Source: Dermatophagoides farinae
Lineage: Eukaryota; Arthropoda; Arachnida; Sarcoptiformes; Pyroglyphidae
DNA: 64,000 nucleotides
Reading direction: 5' to 3'
Assembly (NCBI RefSeq): GCF_024713945.1
Contig: NC_134679.1
Span: 2,795,001-2,859,000, forward strand
The position numbers were made by a program, and so were the translations under genes. Shown one piece after another: positions 10,160 through 22,200 of the stretch (positions are counted from its first letter, which is position 1; every line of letters starts with the position of its first letter). Below the pieces are notes generated by a model. It had not been told where the DNA came from. It searched no databases and saw only the letters and a list, made by a program, of their open reading frames with translations.

Positions 10160-11156
10160 ATGAAAACATTCTAATTATAATAAGGCCAGCTACTACAGTC
10201 AAAATCGATGTCCACACTGCTAATGTTGTTCCTCGATCTATATTATCACCCTCTGGTCGATTTTCATTATCATTCGTATTGATCATACTCTGTGTCATTG
10301 TTGTTGTTGTTGGTGGTGGTGGTGTTGATGCATTCAATTTATTTTTAGCCATTTTTTCATCATCATTATGTTGTTGATTTTCAGTTATATTCTGCTGCTG
10401 CTGTATGACCGATTCCAGTTGTGGCAATAATTTTTCTTTCTCATCTATATGCTTTTGTTGCTTCTGTTCTTCCAGATTCTTTTGATTTTTATCCGTATCT
10501 ACGGAAATCATTTTTTTATCATTCTCATTCAGAAATTTATTATTATCTAAAATCTGACTGGAGGCTTTTTCCATTGAATTATTGCTCTTACCGATGCTAT
10601 TCGATTTTATGAATGATGACGATGAATAATCACTATCTGATGATGATGATGTTTCAATTTTGAAAAAATTATTTTTACCAACTAAAGTTTTTTCATCATC
10701 ATCATTATATGGCTGTTCACAAGTTTTCGATGTAAATAATAATTTCGATTCACGTCGTTTCAAAGATTGAATTTCATTTTTTTCATTCTCGGAATTTTTT
10801 ATTTGTTTACGTCGTCGTTTAAAAATGGCCAAACTTTTGTACCGTGATGAACAATTATCATTTGATTGATCGTCTGGTTTGAAACTTTTTTTACGTCTTT
10901 TAACACAGAATTTTGATGAATAATTTTGTTGAATATCACGTTTATTTAATGTCAATGACATTGAATTTGATTTGGTACTTGGTGTTTGTTTTTGTCTTTT
11001 CACCAGAATCAATGATGACTTTTGATTGGCAAACGTTTTTTGTTGCATCATTTTTTTCCGTTTAATTTTATATTTACACAAATATTTCATTGATGATGAT
11101 TCGATTGTAATCGGATTCATTTTAACAACATTATCATCATTATTATAATTGTCCAT
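10158..11156 (-). CDS. Unrecognised low-complexity protein with C-terminal membrane anchor
   Basis: A single open frame; I start at Met 11154-11156 (332 residues), because the 19 extra upstream codons come from A/T runs typical of a 5' UTR. The N-terminal two thirds are rich in Lys, Arg, Ser and Asn, with clusters such as KIKRKK and FKRRRKQIK that could be nuclear or RNA-binding signals. Then come acidic Ser/Asp stretches, a Gln/Lys-rich region with coiled-coil character (about 220-270) and a Pro/Thr run. The last 22 residues are a single hydrophobic helix (TLAVWTSILTVVAGLIII) ending RMFS, the form of a tail anchor for ER or mitochondrial outer membrane. I do not recognise the family. The gene is convergent with the STEEP1 homologue. 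Confidence 0.6.
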   Translation of the reverse strand: MDNYNNDDNVVKMNPITIESSSMKYLCKYKIKRKKMMQQKTFANQKSSLILVKRQKQTPSTKSNSMSLTLNKRDIQQNYSSKFCVKRRKKSFKPDDQSNDNCSSRYKSLAIFKRRRKQIKNSENEKNEIQSLKRRESKLLFTSKTCEQPYNDDDEKTLVGKNNFFKIETSSSSDSDYSSSSFIKSNSIGKSNNSMEKASSQILDNNKFLNENDKKMISVDTDKNQKNLEEQKQQKHIDEKEKLLPQLESVIQQQQNITENQQHNDDEKMAKNKLNASTPPPPTTTTMTQSMINTNDNENRPEGDNIDRGTTLAVWTSILTVVAGLIIIRMFS

Positions 11157-12367
11157 CTTGTTTGTTAAAAAAAAAATAAAACAAAAAAAAACTGAATCGT
11201 TTTTTGGAATCACTCAATGTTTTTCTATAGAATTTATAATTTCACTTAATTGTTGTCGCTGTGTTCCCCCCTTCCCTATTGTTGAATGCAAAAATAAACT
11301 TTTGATTTCATTTTTCGTTCAAATATGAGCAATGATTTTCAATTACCGAATAAAATCAAATTAAACTGTTTCATTGTTTATTACAATAGTCAAAAATCAA
11401 GAAAAAAAACTTTAAGAATTAAATGGCAAAATATTCTTATTGTAAAGAGCATCGATAGCTTTGGAATATGATAATGATTACAATTACAGACACACACACA
11501 CATGTATTAGAAATGTACTCAATTTACAATGTACAGAATAGCCACAAAAAACAATGGCAAACAATGATTCTGTGAATGTTTTTATAATGCATATAAATTT
11601 CACATGACAATATTCATTATTATTCTTGTTTTACATTCGTCCGATTCATTCGCGCATATAGATTTAATCAATTTTGAATGTTAATGCATTGAAACGTTAA
11701 GAAAAAAAAAACAAATATCAATATCCATTGAAAATGGGATATATTTACACCGAAAAGCAAAAAAAAAAACTAATTTCCTTTTTCATTTCATTTTAACCAT
11801 TCGCATGAATAAGAATGAATTCACTATTTTTTTTCACTTTTTACTTGTTTATTCAATATGCTAGAATTGCTTTACTAATCTTAATGAAACGACTAGAAAA
11901 AAAGATACAACGATGACAATGAAAAAAATTTTTACTTCATACAAATTAACCAACAAAAAAAAAACAACATGGAACAGCACAGAATAAAGTAAAAATAAAT
12001 GGATTATATAACACACAAATATGTGTCATCGAATTAAGTGAAGATTTGTGTTTATGAATGGCTAATATATATCGATGTTTGAAAAATTAAAAGTTATTAT
12101 CGTTTTTTTTTTTTTTTTTTGTTTCTTGATATGATGTTTTTAAGTGCATTTATTCGGATTTGGACATGTTTGAAATGAATGTGACACCAATTTTCATTTT
12201 GATTTTTCATAGTACCAACACAAGATGGCACTAATTTTTGCTATTGAAACATTTTTGTACTGGATTCAAATTTAAAACACAACGGATCGATTTGGATTTT
12301 ATTTTCAAAATAAATGCGATCAACAAACACACCTGTTTTTTATAAAAAATTTCAACCCATGAAAATT
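11157..12367. other. Intergenic region
   Basis: Separates two minus-strand genes. It holds A-rich and T-rich runs (for example T at 12105-12120), a short CA repeat near 11492, and a minus-strand AATAAA (12149-12154) that could end the small gene at 12368-12796. No coding sequence is seen. Confidence 0.55.
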
Positions 12368-12796
12368 TCACATTCGAATTTTTGATTTTTTCGATTTTGT
12401 CAAAATTGGTTTGGATTTCATTATGGTTTTTTGATTTTCATTTTGGCTCGGTGATTTCCGGCATTTCCGTCGAACTGTATAACGATGGCTTCCAGAATTT
12501 TTTGAATGAACATTTCTATTACTTCTTTCGGTACTGTTCAATTCTTTTTGACGGGCATTAGTCTCCATTTGTATGAAATTCATTTCATTTGTGATTAAAT
12601 ATTGTCGACATGTGAACAATATAATGGCAATGATGATAGCTAAAAAATTTAATATAAAAATTTGAACCGGAACCGTTAAAAATTCAGGCGAATGTTTATC
12701 ACTTTCATCAGAATCTTGTTTTAGTCTTTGATCAAATTCTCTGGACATGATGGACGATGAAAAAAAAACAACACCGGCAATGAAAAATAATCCCAT
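12368..12796 (-). CDS. Small putative membrane protein, 142 residues, unrecognised
   Basis: An open frame with N-terminal hydrophobic residues 2-16 (LFFIAGVVFFSSSI), which could be a signal peptide or first helix. It is followed by an acidic, hydrophilic segment (QDSDESDKHS), a clear membrane helix about residues 43-62 (VPVQIFILNFLAIIIAIILF) and a strongly basic Ser/Asn/Lys-rich tail to the end. Composition differs from the homopolymer-derived frames around it, which is why I keep it. It starts about 80 bases beyond the likely poly(A) signals of the receptor gene on the same strand. It could be a complete type I protein or a single exon of a longer gene. No family recognised. Confidence 0.4.
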   Translation of the reverse strand: MGLFFIAGVVFFSSSIMSREFDQRLKQDSDESDKHSPEFLTVPVQIFILNFLAIIIAIILFTCRQYLITNEMNFIQMETNARQKELNSTERSNRNVHSKNSGSHRYTVRRKCRKSPSQNENQKTIMKSKPILTKSKKSKIRM

Positions 12797-13207
12797 CTGG
12801 ATTTATTCGATTTTTTTTCTAGTGAAAATACGAATCAATTTATATGAAATTCAAAATTCGTAAACAAGAAAAATAATTTATTTTATTATTATTACAATAA
12901 TTCTGTTTTTTTTTCAAATAAAATTGAAAAAAATGGAACTGTTTGTTTGATTGGAAAGAAAAATCGATTTTCGAATAAAAACTGTACAAAATTCAATGAT
13001 ATCTGAAATGAATTAATAATAAAAATTGATTGATAAAACAAAACAGAAATAATTCAACAAAATTGTCACAGCATTAATAAATACAATGGAATTCCTATGA
13101 GAATCGGATAATGGTGATTATAAAATTTCAAAGATGAATATTGTATCCGTAGCGAAAAAAAAATTTTTATCCAGGCTGCATTCATTCGTTGGATTATTAT
13201 TATCATT
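12797..13207 (-). other. Likely 3' UTR of the Sidestep-family gene
   Basis: Follows the stop codon at 13208-13210. Two overlapping minus-strand AATAAA signals at 12877-12882 and 12882-12887 would give a 3' UTR of about 300 bases. Translation of any frame here is spurious. Confidence 0.45.
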
Positions 13208-13237
13208 TTACACAGCTGTCCCATTACGTTTGTTGAT
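13208..13237 (-). CDS. Receptor exon 13: nine-residue last exon with PDZ-type C-terminus
   Basis: Acceptor TTTTTCCAACACAG|ATC has a good pyrimidine tract and phase 0, matching exon 12. It encodes INKRNGTAV and TAA. The final Thr-Ala-Val fits a class I PDZ ligand (Ser/Thr at -2, hydrophobic at 0). Being only 30 bases, it needs transcript support. Confidence 0.5.
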   Translation of the reverse strand: MNKRNGTAV

Positions 13238-16200
13238 CTGTGTTGGAAAAAAAATATACAGAAAAAAAACGTTATAATATATTTGAAAAGCAACGGTGGA
13301 TATGTTTGTTTCAAAGAAAAAAAATAAAATGAATGAAAAAATTCAGGAATATACTGAAAATGAAATGTGTGTGTGTGTGTGTGTGTGTTACCAAGAATGA
13401 ATAAAAACATTGAAAATGATAATGATCAATGATGGTCATACACATTTTGTTTCTATGTTTGTTTAGTTTTCACAGACATTCATGAAATGTGAGTACAAAA
13501 AAAAATTAAGAAATAAAATTCATTACCTATGATATGATTAATTATGAATTTTTTTTTTGTTGTAATTAGAATAATCATATTACATTCAAAGGTATATAAA
13601 AAATATTTAAAAAAGCTGAGTTATTTTTGGAAAATCTTGGCAACCAACAAAACAAAGATAGTATATCTGGGACGTCTGGAAAGACAAAATTCCAAGAATG
13701 TAATTGTCCATTTTTTTCTGGTCTACATTCAAATGACAAATATCAAATATTTGCAGTTTTGAAAACTTGGAATTTGCTTTGATTCATTCCTTTTTTTTTT
13801 TTTTTTGGTAGCTGTTATTGTCGATGACACATGACTTTCAACAGTATTTTATTACCTTTGATTAATCTGTTTAGCCTTTATGTCTTTTTGAAACTTTATA
13901 ATGTAGATTCTAGTGATAAGTGTATTTGTTTGTTTGTTTGTGGTGGTGGAAAAATTGGAGTGCTACTCTGTGGATTTTTTCTTTTCATTCTGCTATTTGG
14001 TCATTTTTTGTCTCATATAATGAATTTAGAATAAAGACAAAAATTATCCGATGAAATAAGAATTGAGTTGATGAAGATTTTCATTTTTTTTTTTTTTTTT
14101 TGTTAGAGAACAAACACATCACTTACCAGACAAATCTTTTCATGTGATGATGATTGTGTTTGTCCAGAATTGTTATTATTATTATTATTGGAATTAGATT
14201 GACTGCTAGAGACTGAAGATTGCCTTAGGTGATATAATTGTTGTTGTTGTTGATCACAATTTGATAAATTTTCCATTACCATAGTAGAATTGTTTTTTGT
14301 CAATTTTGTTCCTGTTTGAGAATGTGTTGTAACATATAAACTACTATTATTACTACCATCAATCGATGGTAAATCGGTTATCGTCGATGATGGTGTTGAT
14401 GTTGGTGTCGTTGCCGATTGTAATAATGTTACATTTGATCGTTTTGAGATTGTTTTTTTATTATTTGGACTGTTATTGTTATTGTTACTGCAATTATTAT
14501 TGACCATTGTATCATTGACAGTGATTTCATCGCTTGGATTGTAATATAAAATTGGTTGTTGATGAGCATGATGATGATGATGATGATGATGCTGTTGTTG
14601 TTGTGGATGATGATGTGTAGCAGCCATAAGATCGGTCATAAATTGACCAGAAGGAGCAGCTTCAAAGCTATCTACATACAATGCTGATTCTCCAGTTTCA
14701 TACATTTGATGATGATACGATGGACTATTTGCTGATGATGAGGATGTCGTATATAGACAAGATATATTGTTTGTATCAACATAATGTGGCTGTTGATGAT
14801 GATGATGAGGTGAAATATATTGGGCTGTATTCATATATGGATGATATTGTGAGTATTGAGCAGCAGCTATAGCAACCGTAGCCGATCCATCAATATCATA
14901 CGGGCTATTTAAATGATGATGATTTGGAGATCTATTTGATGGTGATGAATGTGTATAAATAATCTGATGATGAGGTAAAGGCGGTAATGGTGGTGGTGGT
15001 GGTTGACCAATAATTCCTATAGCTGCTGCTGTTGCCGAAATAGGTATCGGTTTTGTTGTTGATATTGGATTCGGTGATGATGATGTGGATGATGAACTAA
15101 GCCCTGTGGATGAAGCTGTCGATGAAAGGTCCAACAATTGTGTAGCCGAAATGTTGTGTGTGTTGTTATTCGGGTGATGAATATAAGAACCAGCTGACGT
15201 AATAATTGATGTTCGATGATTCAATGGACCTTTTGTTCCACGTGATAATGATGAATCTGACAAAAATTAATGGTCAAAATAAACAAAGAATTATTATCAT
15301 AGGAAGAGATAAAGTTTAATAAAAAGTAAATCGTTATTGTAACGGCCGTGCATTTCTAGAATATTCGTTATTTGATTAGTTCAAACAATACGTTTTCTTA
15401 GTATTTATATATGTTCGTTCTGATTAAACATAATCATTCTTGCTTGCTATTACTAAAAATTCTTCTGGTGTCAGAAGTTATGAATCCTGCCAATTTAAAA
15501 TTGTTACGTCGCCAGATTTCGTGTTTATTTAATCGATTTGAATTAAATCAACTGATTTTGGATCATGAAACTATCGATAAAATTGAGAAATTGGCTGAAA
15601 AACTGGCGATTGAACATGAAAACTATTTCAATGACGAATTCGATGAAGAAGATTTGGAAGTAAATATCAAAATATCGGAGTATACTTTGAAAATGAAAAA
15701 GTTGTTGGAATTTATTTCTTCTGCCAAAGATGAGTCCAAAGTAAAGATTCCAAAGTTAAAGTTACAATTTTCTGGTTTTAAAAAAGACTGGTTGTCTTTC
15801 CTAAGTCTCTTTCAAGAAATGTCTCAACTGAATAATTTTAATATTAAAGAAAAATTTTTGTTGTTGCTAAGTGCCTTGCCAGAAAGATTGAAAAATGGAA
15901 TTTCCTTGGAACCGAATGAGTTAAATTTTAATTGGTTAATTGATTTCTTGAACAATAAATTTGGAAGTGAGGAAATCAAAGAAAGCGAAATTCTTTCTCA
16001 AGATTCAACAAATTCCGATTCACTGGAAAGTTCAATTAAAAGAGCATATCAAAGAATTAAAAGAGATGAAGGTTATTAAAGAATCAACAAGTGAATTTAG
16101 GTCAAGAATAGTTCCTATTAAAAAGAAAGATGGTACCGTCAGAATGGCAATAGATTATAGAGATTTGAATAAGATCACAAGACATGACGCGTTTCCTATG

Positions 16201-19200
16201 CCAAGAATTAATGACATAATCATCAAAGTTTCGAAGGCTACGATATTTTCAAAGCTTGATCTCAAGAAAGGGTATTACAATGTTATGATGGACAAAGATT
16301 CAAGAAAGTATACAGCTTTTGCTTTTGAAAATAAGTTATATGAATTTGAAAGGATGCCGTTTGGGTTAGTTTCCGCTCCGCAAACGTTTCAAAGAATGAT
16401 GGAAATGATTCTCGGTCATCTAGAATTTGTTGAATGTTATTTAGATGATATAATTGTCTTCAGTGAAAATAAAAAGCAACATGAGAATCATTTAAAGCAA
16501 GTGTTCAATATTCTTCGTAAAGAAAAGCTTCGTTTGAATAAAGAAAAATGTGAATTTGGAAAGTCGGTGATAGAATATCTTGGTTTCAAGATTGATAGTG
16601 GAAAAAGATCGATTATAAGTGTTAATAAAGAAAAAATTCTCAAGTTTCCTCGTCCGTCTAATCAACAAGAAGCTAAGACGTTTGTTTGTTTAGCAAATTA
16701 TTACAGAGATTTAATTGAAAATTTTTCTAAATTGGCTCTTCCGTTATATGAATGTTCTAATCAAAGAAAATTTGTTTGGAAAGAGGAACAAGAGAAATCT
16801 TTTATGGATATCAAAAAAATTATTGAAAAGGATCCTTCTGTCAAAATTCCGGATCCGAATATTCCTTTTATCGTCACTACTGATGCTTCCGATAGATCTT
16901 TCGGGGGTACTTTATCTCAGATCATCGATGGAGAAAAAATGCCGGTTGATTTCTTTTCTCGAAATTTCAACCAAACCCAGTGTAGATATTCTACATATGA
17001 AAAAGAAGCAACGGCTATCATCGAGGCGTTAAAGCATTGGCGTCTATTTCTTTTGGGAAAGCCGTTTCGTATTGAATCTGATCATCGTCCTTTACGTTGG
17101 TTGTTGTCAAAGAGGGACTGTTCGTCAAAATTGGGGCGTATGGTTCTTAAATTACAAGAATTTCAGATTGAAAATATTGATTACATCAAAGGTTCTGATA
17201 ATGTATTAGCTGATGCTTTAAGCAGATTGCAGATGAATCTTTTGTCTTCTGATGCTGAGGATGAATTGGACGATGTTATCGAAAAAGATAAAGCCAATTT
17301 TATCAAGAAAGATGGTAGATGGTTTTTTGTTGATAAATCTAGAGAACGTGAAATATTAAGATTATACGTTAAAAATGAAAATGAAAGAAGAAATATTTTG
17401 AAGGTGGTTCACGAGAATGGTCATCTTGGTCTTTTTAAGAATGAGGAAGAATTGAGGAGAAGATTCTGGTGGCCTTTTTGGCGAAAAGAGCTGAAGGCGT
17501 TCATCAAAAATTGCAGTAGATGTGAATTTTTCAAAAATGATGATGAAAAAACGAAACTGCCGATGGTTCCCAGCGTGTTGGAGCCGTTGAATTGGTGCAA
17601 AGTCGGTTTGGATTTTTGTGGTCCTTTACAAGTTTCGGAAGCTGGAAATAAATTCGTCATCTTAATCCAGGATTATGCCTCAAAATTTTTATTGGCTGAA
17701 GCTGTAAGAGATTTGAAGTCGGATTCGTTAATTGCGTGGTTGCGTCACGTTTTTGGAATTTTTGGTTGGCCAAAGTCAATTGTGTGTGACAGGGGTCCTC
17801 AATTGGAAAGTCGGAAATTTAAAGAATTTTGTTCTGCTAATAATGTCAACATTGAATTAATTTCTTTGGGGCATCATCAATCGAATGGTTTAGTTGAACG
17901 CGCCATCAGAACAGTTGAGGATATGTTGAGAACATCTGTCTTGGACAAGAAAAATTGGGATATGGAGCTACCTTCTTTGGTTTCTGCTTATAATGGTTCA
18001 ATTCATCATTCTACAAAAATTGCGCCATTCAAACTTATGTTTGGGCATGATATGTCCATTCCTTTGGATTTAAAGTATAATATTTGTCATAAGTTTGAGG
18101 ACGTTTCTGATTTGGCTAGGAAAAGGATTTTGGAAAATGAAGCGGCTCAAATGAAACAAAAATGTTATTATGATCGCAAAATTAAGCTAGAACCTTTATT
18201 TTCTGGAGATTTGGTTCTTTGGCATCAATGGGATCATTCGGTTGGTTCTTCTAAAAAATTGAATAAAAAATGGCGTGGTCCTTTTGTCATCAAGAATAGG
18301 TCGGTTACGAATTATGAGATCGCTGATAAAAACGGGAATAGCAGATGGATTCATCATAATCATCTTAAAAGGTTTAATGGCGATTCTGCTACTCCTCTGG
18401 ATACGATACGTAATCGTGGAAGACCGGCACACCGATCTTGAGGGGGAGGTGTAACGGCCGTGCATTTCTAGAATATTCGTTATTTGATTAGTTCAAACAA
18501 TACGTTTTCTTAGTATTTATATATGTTCGTTCTGATTAAACATAATCATTCTTGCTTGCTATTACTAAAAATTCTTCTTTATGTTTATTTGACATGTAAA
18601 ATCAAAGTATATGACAATCGATTAAAGTGAATGAATGACAACGATGAATTCCCAGTTGTATGTCAGAGTTTAATTCTGTTCACTATATAATCAATCTCGA
18701 TCATCATTAGCATTATCAGAGTTTTTTTTTCTCTAGTAGTACATCTGGGGATTATTCGATAGTGAGGAAAAATTGATGGCCCATATTTTTTTTATAAATC
18801 ACAATCTGCGAATCATTATTGAAACATTCGAACGAAAAAAAAATACAATACAATGGAATGAAAAAAAAAGAACGGATAAAATTTATCATCCAATTAATTG
18901 TTTTGAAAATGAATAAATAATTTCTAATTCATCAAAAGACATTTACATCTTCATGACAAACAAACGGAAAAAAATTCTGGAAAAAAACAAACATTATAAC
19001 TTCCGGAAAATTTTGACGTTTTTTTTTGGTAGATTATTAATCTTTTTTATTTATATTTACAATTTTTTTTCATTCAGTTATTCTTTTGTTTTTTATTATG
19101 ATGATGATGATGATGGAAAAGGATGCATTAAATGGCGTTCTAATCATCATCATCATTTGTTGGCCACAAACACACACATTATTACAAAATCCCAATTTCT

Positions 19201-22200
19201 GGCGGCTATATAAATAATGATAAACGCGTTAGAGCTCGTTATAAATAAGAATAGTTAATTGATGTTTGCATTATATATTCAATTAATTATTTATCTATTA
19301 TCAACATCTACTAATATTTTATGATGATAATGATGATATAGTGAATTCTTTATATATATATAAGTGTTGAATACAAATATTCCAATGGCGATTGCTATGT
19401 TTCAATATGAACAACAACAGTGAACAGTAAGCAATTATATTTTTCACATTCTATAAAGCTTATATTCATATGTCTACGGTTGTCTTTCATTGTGTGAAAA
19501 AAAATTGGCAAGATATTTGAGACCACTTAAAAAAGATAAATTAATGTTAATTAATTCTAAATAATTATTCAAATAACTGATTCATACTGATGTGAATGGA
19601 TGAAATGGTGAAGAATAAAATCTGCTTAAATATAGAGATCATATTCACGTCTTATTATATCATACATAGTGTGTGTACACATCAAGCAAGAAGAAAGAAT
19701 ATTCGTGAAAGAAAAAACTTTTTCTTTTTTATTATTCTTAGAAAGTTTATTATTCGTTTCGGATATTTTCGTCATCACTCTATCCATTTTCGTATGGCTA
19801 ATATTCATGTTAATTCATTAATGAATGATTGACATGGGCCAAAATGGAATGCAAACAAATATATAATGGTAAATATCGTATTCCTGGATAGCTTAGAAAT
19901 AATTTAATGATGATGCAAACAACAACAACAACAACAACAAAAAAACTCACCATATGGTGTCCGATTATTACCGATTATGGTGTTTGTTACCGATCCACCT
20001 ACTCCTTTTTGTGGTGATGGCTGTTGATGATGATTATAATGGCTGTCGATAGAAACGATTGATGATGGCTGTTGTTGTTGTTGTTGTGACTGTTGTGTGG
20101 TTATTTGTAAATGGCCAATATCACAGTTATGATTAAATGAATGATGAACATTATTCGATTGCATTATAATTTCAGATGCCATCAAAGAATTTTGTGGATT
20201 ATTATTATTATTATTGGATGCGGCTATTGTTGTTGTCGTCATCAGTTGTTTATTTGTATTCGAAGTTGTTGTTGATAATAATGGTTCTTCATTCGAACAG
20301 CTAAATCATCATCGAATCGTTCATCCATTTCCAGTTATAAGCAAAAAAAAAAAAAAAATAAAGAAAAAAAGAAAACGCCATTATTATGAGAAAATACCGA
20401 ATATAGAATAGAAAACAAAAAAAAAGAAAAATAGAATCGACATCAATTAAATATAAAGCTCAATAACAATTCTTGATCATTTGATCATCTTAAATGAAAT
20501 GTTTCTGTCATTGTATCGTTTCATAGTATACCTCTCTCAGTGATATATCGACATTTCTCATGTTTATTTCATTCATTTTATATATAGATAGATAGATAGA
20601 TATGAATCTGAGGCATGATTTTGATATCATTTTTTTTTTTGGCTAAGCCACATGACATTGTATGAAAATTACTCATATAAAAATGCTTATGACGTTCTTC
20701 TCCCCCTAGCTGGGGACACCATCAATTCACCAAAAAACAGAAAAAACTTAAGGACGAACAATGATTACAATTTCATTCATTTTGTTTCAATCGATTCACT
20801 TCAATTTATTCATTCTATTACAGCCATTTATTCATTGAATTTCAATTTCAAAACAATCATTGCTATCATCATCATTATTGGGTCTCGTATTCTGGGCCAC
20901 AAAAAAAAATCATTAACAAAACTGAAATTAGATTCACCATCCGACGCCAATTTGACGCCAGATTTACAGGAGCGTAATCAAAAACTGTGAATAGCAACCA
21001 AATGTTTTTTCCCGCTAAATATCCGGAAAAAATCAGCTTAACGATGGCAAAGCGGAAAAGTGTTAGTGGAAACAAACTGAATATATTTGATGAATCAAAT
21101 TCATTCGAAACAACTAAATGATGTCAAATGTATTGAGTGTCTGACAGGACTGACTGATAAATCGAGATTAAAAATAATAACAAGAAAAAAAATTCTGTAA
21201 ATTTATTCACATCGTAACATCAAAATAATGAGAATCTGTCCAAATGATCATGTGATCATCAAATGAGGAAAAATTTTTACCATGCCACCACAATCTATTT
21301 TTTCTAAATGATAATGATTGTCTATGAATTGCATTATTTTTCAAAAAAAAAAAAATTTCAGATTTATTAAAATCACAACATTGACCACTGCAATGATGAT
21401 CGAATCAAATCGAATAACGATTGTTTTAAATTATTCAAAATGTATGAATAAAAAAAAATCTCTGACCAACATGATTCGTGTTTCAAAAAAAAAAAAAAAA
21501 TAGAAATAAAAATTGACCAATCAACCAGAACAATATTACTAGCGGACAATCAAAAAAAGATAATATCGAAAAAAAATTCGAAAAGAATCAAAATAAAAAA
21601 AAATGTCAATATCAGAAATTCTGGGAGAATTTTCAATCATTTTTTGTTTTGTTTCCGAACAGAATAAACTGAAGAAAAAGAACCAAAATGTTGAAAAAAA
21701 ATTCTGATATGAAAATGAGATTAAGAAAAAAAAATTCTGTATTTTGATGGATCTACTCGTTCGTGTGTGTGGCCAAATAAATCATTATGACCGATTGTTT
21801 TCTATGAATAAAGAAACTATATATATATCACATAAACAATAATAACATTTGAATGAACAAAAATCACAAAAGCATTTAAAGGAGAAATATACTGAGATTG
21901 CAATTTAATTGTTTATTAAATAATAGAATAGATTGTTTTCAGTTAGAAAATAGAAAAAAAAATTAACAACAACGAAAAGTGATGAGTGATGCGATTGGAA
22001 ATGAAAAAAAAATCAAACGAAAGCTACCAATCATTCGTAACCTATCAGACAGAGCTCATGTCGAAACAAAGTTTTTTCTCATTTATTCAAAGCCATGGCT
22101 AAAAACAAGTGATGATTATCTATATGCTATTTACTTTTTCTTCAAGATTCTTATTATTTTGACGATAATGATGATGGTATGTTATATAACGGCAATAACA

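Larger units (their letters stand above)
15338..18578 (+). mobile_element. Ty3-type LTR retrotransposon, young, lacking protease region
   Basis: 3,241 bases flanked by a 4-base target duplication TTAT (15334-15337 and 18579-18582). It has 129-base LTRs that read identical base for base, a primer-binding site, a short gag-like frame, a pol frame with RT, RNase H and integrase, and a polypurine tract. A full element would be near 5 kb; nucleocapsid zinc knuckle and aspartic protease are not found between gag and RT. The identical LTRs indicate recent insertion. The antisense position within a host intron is the usual tolerated orientation. Confidence 0.93.
15257..19950 (-). other. Receptor intron 11, host of the retrotransposon
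   Basis: 4,694 bases, of which 3,241 are the LTR element (15338-18578), in the opposite orientation to the host gene. The remaining 18583-19950 is AT-rich with no coding sequence that I trust. Confidence 0.7.

Noticed and set aside
13066-13410. A 114-codon minus-strand frame containing a CA repeat
   Set aside because: Composed of the microsatellite and T runs; it covers the receptor's last intron and tiny last exon in another frame.
16715-17660. Extra frames over the retrotransposon (plus 16715-17032 and minus 17421-17660)
   Set aside because: They overlap conserved RNase H and integrase codons in another frame or strand and have no family features.
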